5,177 nt of DNA from CAZAGD01 sp049699975 (GTDB lineage: Bacteria > Desulfobacterota > SM23-61). A model generated the notes under the pieces. It did no database searches, had not been told where the DNA came from, and was given only the letters and a program-made list of their open reading frames with translations. The DNA is taken from assembly GCA_049699975.1 (NCBI GenBank), contig JBNAWB010000225.1:1-5177 (forward strand), given 5' to 3'. A program made the position numbers and the translations under genes. Positions 1 to 5,177 of this stretch are shown in pieces. Positions within the stretch are counted from its first letter, which is position 1, and every line of letters begins with the position of its first letter.

Positions 1-57
1 TGAGCCTCTCCCCCTCCGGCCTGAATTAAGCTGAAATTTAAAAAGTGATCAACGGTC

Positions 58-72
58 AGTTTTATTAAAACT
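58..72. repeat. AT-rich inverted repeat near the left edge
   Basis: AGTTTT (58-63), ATT, AAAACT (67-72) form a 6-base-pair stem. With the hairpin at 89-101 it is the only structure I see in the 163 non-coding bases after the aldolase gene. It has no T-run beyond it and low stability. Confidence 0.25.
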
Positions 73-88
73 CTTTATTCTCAAGTTC

Positions 89-101
89 CGAGCTTCGCTC
101 G
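89..101. repeat. Short GC-containing hairpin downstream of the aldolase gene
   Basis: CGAGC (89-93), TTC, GCTCG (97-101) form a perfect 5-base-pair stem about 65 bases past the aldolase stop. No T-run follows on the minus strand (the next bases are GAACTTGAG), so it is not a standard intrinsic terminator. It may take part in transcript 3'-end processing, or be chance. Confidence 0.3.
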
Positions 102-163
102 AGCCAAGTCAGGCCCCTGAGTAAATTATTCTTCCATTTATTAATTTCCATTTTTTCCTTTTT

Positions 164-949
164 TTAGCTTTTTAAAGCTCTTATTTTAGAAGCTGCAGAG
201 CTTAGCACAGAACGCAAGATGCTTAATTCATGGCCGATCTCCAGGAAGCGGCAGCCCATCTCTATATATTTTTTTGCTTCTTCTTCCCATGGCTCACCAA
301 TCCCAATTCCCACCGCTTTGTTATATTTACTTGCCGCCTCAATCGTCCTTTTAATAGCGTCCTGAACACGGGGATGGTCTTTCTTTGTGGACCGAAAACC
401 AAGAGACATACTGTAGTCCGAAGGGCCAAAGAGGCAATAATCTAATCCTTCAATAGCAAAAATTTTATCCAGATCGGCCATGACCTGCTCGTTTTCGATC
501 ATGATACCCACGAGAAGCTGCGTATCACTCCAGTTTACCCACTCCTCACCACCACGGGCTCCCCAGCCCCCAGAGAAAGAAAAGCTGCTAAAGCCCCTGA
601 TTCCCCGAGGAGCAAACTTGGCTGCTTTAACCACATCCAATGCTTCCTGATAATTGGCTATGTCCGAAACCAGAATAGCTTGCGCTCCAGCTTGGAAAGC
701 TTTGGAAATAAGGTAAGGATTTCCTTTTTCCACGCGCACCATAGGAGTAATTCCTACTACAGCAGCAGCGCGCATCATATGTTCCATAGATTCATCGCGC
801 CGCCAGGAATATTCATTATCAATGCGGCAGAAATCTAATCCGCTATACCCAGCCACTTCCACGGCCGCTGGACTATAAGAGTCCAGACATGTCCCTACCG
901 CAATTTTACCTTCTTCTAAGACCTTTCTCATCTTATTTACTCTTTCCAC
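164..949 (-). CDS. HpcH/HpaI-family class II (metal-dependent) aldolase
   Basis: A 261-residue protein of the HpcH/HpaI aldolase/citrate lyase superfamily, close to the usual family length of about 250-265. Family members cleave or form 4-hydroxy-2-oxoacids to give pyruvate plus an aldehyde, using a divalent metal in a TIM barrel in the cytoplasm. Visible family marks are the D44-N-E46 segment after strand 2, R72 in MVRVEKGNP (pyruvate-binding Arg), the AGAQAILVSDI segment at about 87-97, APRGIRG at 113-119, the metal-ligand Glu E152 in IMIENE, and metal-ligand Asp D178 in GPSDYSMSLG. The residue after E46 is Tyr47, where characterised HpaI-type aldolases have a catalytic His. The start is GTG at 949 because a perfect AAGGAGGT lies 4 bases upstream; the ATG six codons further in has no such site. 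It lies 183 bases downstream of pgaD on the same strand, so read-through is possible but a functional link is not shown. Family is certain; substrate is unknown. Confidence 0.9.
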   Translation of the reverse strand: MERVNKMRKVLEEGKIAVGTCLDSYSPAAVEVAGYSGLDFCRIDNEYSWRRDESMEHMMRAAAVVGITPMVRVEKGNPYLISKAFQAGAQAILVSDIANYQEALDVVKAAKFAPRGIRGFSSFSFSGGWGARGGEEWVNWSDTQLLVGIMIENEQVMADLDKIFAIEGLDYCLFGPSDYSMSLGFRSTKKDHPRVQDAIKRTIEAASKYNKAVGIGIGEPWEEEAKKYIEMGCRFLEIGHELSILRSVLSSAASKIRALKS

Positions 950-953
950 TTTT

Positions 954-961
954 ACCTCCTT
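954..961 (-). promoter_or_regulatory. Strong Shine-Dalgarno site for the aldolase gene
   Basis: The minus strand reads AAGGAGGT, a full match to the anti-SD sequence, followed by AAAA and the GTG start at 949. This fixes the start as GTG rather than the internal ATG at codon 7, and suggests efficient, independent translation of the aldolase. Confidence 0.85.
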
Positions 962-965
962 GATT

Positions 966-980
966 AATCCATTTTGGATT
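966..980. repeat. Small inverted repeat upstream of the aldolase RBS
   Basis: AATCCA (966-971), a TTT loop and TGGATT (975-980) form a perfect 6-base-pair stem, ending five bases before the Shine-Dalgarno site. It could be a 5'-UTR hairpin or a small operator-like dyad, but its size is compatible with chance. Confidence 0.3.
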
Positions 981-1035
981 TATAAAGCCGCCTTTTTAAA
1001 ACTAAGAAGAGTTTACCATAAAAAAGGGAGAGGAT

Positions 1036-1063
1036 TAAATATTGTGTTTGATTTATTTTCCAA
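1036..1063 (-). promoter_or_regulatory. Weak sigma70-like promoter candidate for the aldolase gene
   Basis: The minus strand has TTGGAA (-35-like, 1063-1058), a 16-base spacer and TATTTA (-10-like, 1041-1036). The match is moderate and lies in AT-rich DNA where such hexamers arise often, so it is only a candidate. It would give an mRNA leader of roughly 80 bases before the GTG start. Confidence 0.2.
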
Positions 1064-1103
1064 AATTTTTAATGGGTTACTAAAAGGAGCTATTATTATG
1101 AGA

Positions 1104-1125
1104 AGTAATTTTTGTTTAAATTACT
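1104..1125. repeat. AT-rich inverted repeat after the pgaD stop
   Basis: On the minus strand AGTAATTT (1125-1118), a six-base loop and AAATTACT (1111-1104) form a perfect 8-base-pair stem starting eight bases after the pgaD stop codon. The position suits an mRNA 3'-end structure, but the stem is almost all A-T and no T-run follows, so it does not qualify as an intrinsic terminator. Confidence 0.35.
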
Positions 1126-1132
1126 CAAGCCT

Positions 1133-1597
1133 TCAATGGAAATGGATATCTACGGTTTTGTTGCGCAAGTCAACTTCAATCTGGTTATATTTTTTGGCTT
1201 CTCTTAAGAGGTTTACGTCAATCTTGTAAAATTGGGCAAAATCTTCATCGTAGCAGATGGACACTACTTTATCTCTTCTTTCACCCCGCTGCAGAAACCA
1301 AAGGTAATTATAATAGGACCAGGCTAGAATAATGGCCATAATTATCAAGAAGATTAGGCCCGCCTGTTTGAGAATATAAATTAATTCTAAAAAGGCACCG
1401 CCAGGGAACAATTCGGCATAAATTAGCTGGATGCCCATAACCCATAAAATAACAGTCAAAACCGGATAGATCCAATAAACCCAAATAGCCCAGAAAGCCA
1501 TGGTAATGGAACCTTCCAAGAAATAACGCCAGGGAGTTTTCAGTTCTGATTTATCTATGATCTTATAGTATGCAGACCGCGGTCGGGGCTTTTCCAC
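1133..1597 (-). CDS. pgaD: PgaD, inner-membrane partner of the PNAG synthase
   Basis: A 154-residue membrane protein (E. coli PgaD is about 137). It has a short basic N-terminus, two hydrophobic segments at about 32-60 and 75-101, and a cytosolic C-terminal tail of about 50 residues. The second helix ends in W-S-Y-Y-N-Y-L-W-F (93-101) followed by R104, R107 and R108, matching the W-x-x-Y-N-x-L-x-F plus basic residues of enteric PgaD. The tail keeps the family pattern of an acidic patch, a short helix and a final hydrophobic strand. In E. coli, PgaD binds PgaC and the pair is activated by c-di-GMP; the same role is inferred here. The start is GTG, the most upstream start available in this frame, with AAGGAG 10 bases upstream inside pgaC. 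The next Met (residue 33) lies inside helix 1. The gene overlaps the end of pgaC by 43 bases, suggesting coupled translation. Sequence divergence is high, so the call rests on motif, topology and gene order. Confidence 0.87.
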   Translation of the reverse strand: MEKPRPRSAYYKIIDKSELKTPWRYFLEGSITMAFWAIWVYWIYPVLTVILWVMGIQLIYAELFPGGAFLELIYILKQAGLIFLIIMAIILAWSYYNYLWFLQRGERRDKVVSICYDEDFAQFYKIDVNLLREAKKYNQIEVDLRNKTVDIHFH

Positions 1598-2826
1598 CTT
1601 ACCGATACTCCTTTTTTCTTAATTTTTAGATTATATGTACTAACGACCACTGCCAAAGAACAGATGATCCAATAAACAAAAGCATACCAAATTACCCAGA
1701 AGTAATATTTCAAGAAGGATTTTCCTTCGTAACGCAAGTCTATAAAAAGGCTAACTAAGAATTGCAATAAGCAAGTAAGGGCCAGAATGGAACCTTTCCA
1801 TTTAGGAATAAAAGGGGCAAAGGGCAAAACCATGAAAATGCCCAAAAAATAATTTAGCAGGTAGCTAATCAGCCAAATGATAGAAAGAAAGATAAAAATA
1901 TGCCCCCAAATTACCCCCGTAACATATTCCGTATAAACTGGCCATAAACGGCGCTGCCTACTATCTTTCCATATGCGGAAGTGTTTTTTAAGGACTTCTA
2001 ACCCCCCCTGGGCCCAGCGCAACCTTTGCCGCCAGAGGCCTCGCAGAGTTTCGGGAACCAGAACCCAGCAAACCGCATTTGGTTCATAGCGTACATCCCA
2101 GAAACGTTGTTGCATTTTCCAGGTCATATCTATGTCTTCGGTCACGGTATCGGTATCAAAAAGGCCGCACTCAATTAAAGCGCTCTTTCTAAATGCGGCA
2201 ATAACCCCAGATACCGTAAGCACTTTGCCTAACAAGCGCTGCGTTCTTTTTATAAGCCCAATGATGCTGGAGTATTCGCCAATTTGAATCTTGCTTAAAA
2301 GAGCGGTGCGGTTCAAAACCCGGGGATTTCCAGTAACGGCCCCGACGCGAGGCAACTGCAAAAAATGCCACATCATCCAGTTGATAGCATCTTTATCGAG
2401 AAAACTATCTGCGTCCATGGTTAAGACAAACTGCCCTCGGGATAAAAGAATGCCCATATTTAAGGCTTGGGCTTTCCCGCTGTTGGGCCGCAAATGGACT
2501 ACTTTTAGCCATTTTGGATAAAGCGTGGTTAATTTATTGAGGATTTCAGGGGTCCGATCAGTGCTCCCATCATTGACCACGATAACTTCGTAATTTGGAT
2601 AGTTCAGATCACGAAGATTATCTACGACCTCTTCGATTACTTTTTCTTCATTATGAGCAGGAATGACAATGGATACTAAAGGAGAAGAAGGGAGTTGCGG
2701 AGAACCTTTCTTTTCCCAGCGCAGGAAAAAAATCAGGCCCCCTAAAGTCCAAACTATACTCATAAAGAGGGGGTAGAGAAAAACAAAAGTGCTCAATATT
2801 TCCCAAATATAAAACAAAATATTCAT
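1555..2826 (-). CDS. pgaC: PgaC, PNAG synthase (family 2 N-acetylglucosaminyltransferase)
   Basis: A processive inverting GT2 glycosyltransferase of 423 residues (E. coli PgaC about 441, IcaA about 412) that polymerises UDP-GlcNAc into beta-1,6-GlcNAc at the inner membrane. Visible motifs are SIVIPAHNEE (52-61), VVNDGSTD (83-90, D86), MDAD (137-140, the DxD-type UDP/metal site), VGAVTGNPR (161-169), TED (229-231, catalytic base D231) and QRLRW (267-271, the QxxRW processivity motif). The stretches GEYSSIIGLIKRTQR and VSGVIAAFR are near-identical to my recollection of the E. coli enzyme. Membrane helices are at about 12-36 and, after the catalytic domain, at about 303-335, 346-362 and 371-397. 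The C-terminus ends in the family's R-W-x-S-P-D-R-G (410-417). The ATG at 2826 overlaps the pgaB stop as ATGA with no clear SD, so translation is probably coupled to pgaB. An in-frame stop at 2857-2859 rules out a longer N-terminus, so the first helix of the enteric enzyme is absent. Confidence 0.97.
   Translation of the reverse strand: MNILFYIWEILSTFVFLYPLFMSIVWTLGGLIFFLRWEKKGSPQLPSSPLVSIVIPAHNEEKVIEEVVDNLRDLNYPNYEVIVVNDGSTDRTPEILNKLTTLYPKWLKVVHLRPNSGKAQALNMGILLSRGQFVLTMDADSFLDKDAINWMMWHFLQLPRVGAVTGNPRVLNRTALLSKIQIGEYSSIIGLIKRTQRLLGKVLTVSGVIAAFRKSALIECGLFDTDTVTEDIDMTWKMQQRFWDVRYEPNAVCWVLVPETLRGLWRQRLRWAQGGLEVLKKHFRIWKDSRQRRLWPVYTEYVTGVIWGHIFIFLSIIWLISYLLNYFLGIFMVLPFAPFIPKWKGSILALTCLLQFLVSLFIDLRYEGKSFLKYYFWVIWYAFVYWIICSLAVVVSTYNLKIKKKGVSVRWKSPDRGLHTIRS
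1608..1613 (-). promoter_or_regulatory. Shine-Dalgarno site for pgaD inside pgaC
   Basis: AAGGAG on the minus strand, 10 bases before the GTG at 1597. It lies in the last codons of pgaC and supports the GTG start of pgaD. The spacing is slightly long. Confidence 0.6.
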
Positions 2827-4742
2827 GGCAAAGTCTTGGCCGAAATATCGTAAATCTTACGGAAGTCCGGTTTATTTATAAATACATCATCTGGGTAATA
2901 ACCCAGGTGCTTTATACCTTGAGCTAATAAGAACTTTAATTCTTTTTGCAAAGTTTTTTCCTTTAACCAGCTTTTTTCTTTCCAGTCATAGCTTTGTATT
3001 TTAAAAACTACTTTTTCTTTGGCCTGCAGCCGATCTACTTCCTTCCGGACCCTTTGGAACCAAGCTTTTACTTCTCTGGAATTTTTTATTCCTTCCATTT
3101 GCGGGTAGGCCATGATGACCGTATATTCATAATTTTTTAAATAATCGGCCAAATTTTGGCTAAACCAATTTTGGGCTTCTGGATTGATGGCTACTTCGCT
3201 GTATATATTGCGGGCAAATTTTGCCCCGGGCCTATATTCCCGGACTAAATCAATAAGTTCTTGCGTGTACTGGGTTAAAATCCTGGTCTTTAAGGAGACC
3301 CATTTTTTTTGGATTTCCGGATCTGATACTATTGGGGGCGTTAGCTCAAGGCCATACAAATCGTAAAAAGCTTGCCCAGCAGCTGGATGAAAATCTTCTT
3401 CATCCGTCAAATAAAGGTCGTCCTGAAATAAAATACCATCCAGTTGCACCTGGGCGGCCAGATCTCGGTAAAGAGTGCGCACTATTTCCAAAGTTCTCTT
3501 GTCAAATGGGGAAAGGCGTCGATACCAGGAAGTGGTAATTTTGACCTTCCCGTCTTTATATTCCCTTACTTTCAGATCCGCATTCAATTTGGCGTCGGGA
3601 AGTTCAAAACTCAAAACTGGCATCCACACATATACTTTAATACCCCGGATTCTAATCTGATGAACTGCGTGACTCAGAAAATCCATTTTTACAGGCAAAA
3701 CTCTATTGGGAAAATAAACTGAGCTAATATTGCCGGTTCCTTCCCAATCGCAGAAACCTTGTAAAAAGACAGTATTTACTCCCAGGGCTACGAGCCGATC
3801 TATCAACAATCCTAAATTCCGATCACTCTCTGCATAAGATGCCGGATTAACAATTTTATCGAGATCTATCTGGACTGCCCGAACAATTGGTTTCTCCGTG
3901 AATCCTTTCTTTAAAGCAAGAATAAAGTCGCGAATTCCCAGTTCATTGGGGATCATATTACGATTTGCTCGCTCCAGGCTTTTTAACTCAGTGAACCCGT
4001 TCTCTAAGGTGAATATAATTTCAAACCCCAATTTTTGGGCTTCGTGCAAGGCCAATTTATTAAATTCTCCATAAGGCCAAGTTAAAAGGTAAGGTTTCTT
4101 TCCTGTTTTTTGATGAATAATTCTTATGCTTTCCCCTAAATCGGCGTTAATTCGTTTAGCGAACATTTCCTCGCTCTCATAGCTTTTAGTTTCTGGATCA
4201 TATCTAAATAAGCTGGAAGCTGGCCCAACATTTCCGGCAGAGTTATAGACAATCTCTTTATGGAGGTTATGGGTATGGGAAGAAATAAAGACTAGACCCG
4301 AATCTAGGACATCTTGAATTTGTTTCCAGGACATTAATTGTTTAGAAATTTCCTTGTCGGGCTGGTCAATCCAAGAAGTGACAATGGAGATAACGGCCGG
4401 AATTCGGTAAAGCTTAAGCAGAGGAAAGACAAAATGGTAAAAAGAAAGATAGCCGTCATCAAAAGTAAGTAAAACCGCCTTATCTGGCAGAGGGGCCCGG
4501 CCTTGCTTGGCCAAGCGAATTTTTTCCGGACTGATGAACTCGTATCCGTGCTGACGGAGATATTCCAATTGCTTTATAAAAACGTGCCGGGGAACATCGT
4601 AGGGAGTGAAGGCTACTTCCGGAATATCATGATAGCAAAGGGTAATAAATTTATCCGCCCCTGCAGCCGACAAAGGAATAAGCAGGAAAAATAAAACTAT
4701 AATAATTTTTCTAAAAGCTTTTGCTAATACTGAGCAGCCCAC
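2823..4742 (-). CDS. pgaB: PgaB, two-domain PNAG de-N-acetylase and glycoside hydrolase
   Basis: About 639 residues from the preferred GTG start (E. coli PgaB about 672). A signal peptide (about 1-28) has a basic A-F-R-K stretch, the core IIIVLFFLLIPL and a small-residue SAAGA cleavage region; there is no lipobox Cys. The N-terminal NodB-like (CE4) domain (about 30-285) shows CYHD (H38), TFDDG with D95 (predicted catalytic base) and D96 (metal ligand), SHTHNLH with H156 and H161 at the spacing of the E. coli metal ligands, and WPYG at 222-225. The C-terminal domain (about 288-639) is the GH153-type barrel, with QGFCDWEG (328-335) and GILFQDD (D441-D442) carrying the predicted catalytic acid. 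Partial deacetylation and cleavage of PNAG in the periplasm are inferred from the family. The GTG has AGGAG 6 bases upstream and overlaps pgaA by 32 bases. In-frame ATGs at 4769 and 4838 are possible, but would put 24 or 32 extra residues before the signal peptide. The stop overlaps the pgaC start by 4 bases. Confidence 0.95.
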   Translation of the reverse strand: MGCSVLAKAFRKIIIVLFFLLIPLSAAGADKFITLCYHDIPEVAFTPYDVPRHVFIKQLEYLRQHGYEFISPEKIRLAKQGRAPLPDKAVLLTFDDGYLSFYHFVFPLLKLYRIPAVISIVTSWIDQPDKEISKQLMSWKQIQDVLDSGLVFISSHTHNLHKEIVYNSAGNVGPASSLFRYDPETKSYESEEMFAKRINADLGESIRIIHQKTGKKPYLLTWPYGEFNKLALHEAQKLGFEIIFTLENGFTELKSLERANRNMIPNELGIRDFILALKKGFTEKPIVRAVQIDLDKIVNPASYAESDRNLGLLIDRLVALGVNTVFLQGFCDWEGTGNISSVYFPNRVLPVKMDFLSHAVHQIRIRGIKVYVWMPVLSFELPDAKLNADLKVREYKDGKVKITTSWYRRLSPFDKRTLEIVRTLYRDLAAQVQLDGILFQDDLYLTDEEDFHPAAGQAFYDLYGLELTPPIVSDPEIQKKWVSLKTRILTQYTQELIDLVREYRPGAKFARNIYSEVAINPEAQNWFSQNLADYLKNYEYTVIMAYPQMEGIKNSREVKAWFQRVRKEVDRLQAKEKVVFKIQSYDWKEKSWLKEKTLQKELKFLLAQGIKHLGYYPDDVFINKPDFRKIYDISAKTLP

Positions 4743-5177
4743 TCCATACTCCTGTAGAATTGCCATCATAAACTTTTTGGTCCCAGGAAATACTTCCTTG
4801 GAGGTAAAAAGTTTTGGATAATTTAAGGCGCATTTCATAAGTTAAACCACCTATGGGATAAAAGCTGTAATCTCTTTGTTTATACGTTCCTATACGGCCA
4901 TACAAACTGGAACGAACCTCTTTTTCATAAAAAAGATAAGGAAGCCAGTGGAAGCCAGCGGTGATGAGCAAACTAATTTCTTCCGCGGGACTGAAGTAGG
5001 GGGCGTCTCTTTTTCGATACCCCCCATAATAAATCTCTCCACCTAATCTGATCTTGAAATCAGGGTGGTTGAAGATATTCTGATCATAATAAAGCTGTCC
5101 ATAAAGGCGTTGGTTATCATCGGAGAACCAGTCTGTCCCTACCGTTGCCCCATAATAGCGCAAATCACTTTCTAAAT
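4711..5177 (-). CDS. pgaA: PgaA, outer-membrane PNAG export porin (C-terminal part only)
   Basis: The frame stays open to the right window edge, so only the last 154 or so residues are seen (E. coli PgaA is about 807 residues, with N-terminal TPR repeats and a C-terminal barrel). What is visible looks like outer-membrane beta-strands: alternating polar and hydrophobic residues rich in Tyr, Trp, Gly and Arg, for example FYLQGSISWDQK and SSLYGRIGTYKQ, with acidic or Asn-rich turns, and a terminal strand ending in Phe, the usual BAM recognition residue. The segment DAPYFSPAEE resembles the Y-F/Y-S-P motif of the PgaA barrel. The assignment to PgaA, rather than another polysaccharide porin such as BcsC, rests on the overlap with pgaB and the gene order. 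A TTG at 5163 is not a start: codons upstream (L-E-S-D) continue the frame. The stop TAG at 4711-4713 lies inside the pgaB signal-peptide region. Confidence 0.88.
   Translation of the reverse strand, partial: LESDLRYYGATVGTDWFSDDNQRLYGQLYYDQNIFNHPDFKIRLGGEIYYGGYRKRDAPYFSPAEEISLLITAGFHWLPYLFYEKEVRSSLYGRIGTYKQRDYSFYPIGGLTYEMRLKLSKTFYLQGSISWDQKVYDGNSTGVWSGLLSISKSF
4749..4753 (-). promoter_or_regulatory. Shine-Dalgarno site that decides the pgaB start
   Basis: AGGAG on the minus strand, 6 bases before GTG at 4742 and inside the last codons of pgaA. It supports the GTG, which puts the signal peptide's basic region at the true N-terminus. The ATG at 4769 has no good SD; the ATG at 4838 has an AGGTGG 8 bases upstream, but this falls within PgaA barrel codons (Gly-Gly). 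Confidence 0.65.

Larger units (their letters stand above)
950..1132. other. AT-rich intergenic gap between pgaD and the aldolase gene
   Basis: This is the only sizeable gap between genes in the window. It holds an inverted repeat just after the pgaD stop, weak promoter-like hexamers in its middle, a short hairpin next to the aldolase ribosome binding site, and no coding sequence I would defend. I see no GC-rich stem followed by a T-run on the minus strand, so there is no clear intrinsic terminator that would separate the aldolase from the pga transcript. Confidence 0.6.

Noticed and set aside
1..25. Pyrimidine-rich CCTCTCCCCCTCCGGCC at the left edge, as an RBS of a next minus-strand gene or part of a repeat
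   Set aside because: Its reverse complement is purine-rich and could precede a gene, but the window ends before any start codon or second repeat copy can be seen.
151..179. AGCTTTTTAAAGCT palindrome with the neighbouring T-run as a terminator
   Set aside because: On the minus strand, where the gene is transcribed, the run is A rather than T. On the plus strand the T-run comes before the stem. Neither arrangement fits an intrinsic terminator.
230..445. 71-codon plus-strand frame opposite the aldolase gene
   Set aside because: Antisense to the conserved metal-binding half of the aldolase; no RBS and no family features.
960..1229. 89-codon open frame on the plus strand over the pgaD end and the gap
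   Set aside because: It runs antisense into pgaD, has biased composition typical of AT-rich chance frames, no recognisable domain and no good RBS.
2189..2371. 60-codon frame on the minus strand inside pgaC
   Set aside because: It is an out-of-frame shadow of the PgaC catalytic domain, whose own frame carries unmistakable motifs through this stretch.
3184..3722. Cluster of overlapping plus-strand frames opposite pgaB
   Set aside because: All lie antisense to the conserved GH153-type domain of PgaB, in mutually overlapping frames and without any recognisable protein signature.
5161..5163. TTG as the start of a separate 150-residue protein
   Set aside because: The frame is open further upstream to the window edge, and the sequence is the C-terminal barrel of PgaA, so the codon is an internal Leu.
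1..5177. CRISPR array, tRNA/rRNA gene, insertion sequence or prophage element
   Set aside because: I found no regularly spaced direct repeats, no tRNA-like cloverleaf, no transposase or integrase motifs, and no terminal inverted repeats with a target duplication.

Overview
The window carries the 3' part of a poly-beta-1,6-N-acetyl-D-glucosamine (PNAG) synthesis and export operon on the minus strand, in the order pgaA (3' end only), pgaB, pgaC, pgaD, followed by a gene for an HpcH/HpaI-family aldolase on the same strand. An outer-membrane porin-type PgaA and a two-domain PgaB (deacetylase plus glycoside hydrolase) point to a diderm (Gram-negative-type) bacterium. The DNA is moderately AT-rich, with GTG starts and strong Shine-Dalgarno sites. 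The sequence alone does not let me name the phylum, and I see no sign of a phage or plasmid.

Layout from right to left, which is the direction of transcription: the end of the PgaA beta-barrel (right edge to 4711); pgaB (GTG start preferred at 4742, to 2823); pgaC (2826 to 1555); pgaD (1597 to 1133); a 183-base AT-rich gap (950-1132) with small inverted repeats and only weak promoter-like sequence; the aldolase gene (949 to 164); and 163 bases of non-coding sequence with two small hairpins. All four pga genes overlap (about 32, 4 and 43 bases), which suggests one mRNA with coupled translation.

How the genes work together, from knowledge of the E. coli system: PgaC polymerises UDP-GlcNAc and moves the chain across the inner membrane with PgaD, under c-di-GMP control. 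PgaB partly de-N-acetylates and trims the polymer in the periplasm. PgaA exports it through the outer membrane. The product is a biofilm matrix polysaccharide. The aldolase has no known role in PNAG synthesis and is probably an independent or loosely co-transcribed metabolic gene.

The system is recognisable rather than new. The points that depart from the textbook version are an aldolase with Tyr at the usual catalytic His position, a PgaB without a lipobox, a PgaC without the first membrane helix of the enteric enzyme, and a PgaB start codon that is easily misannotated.
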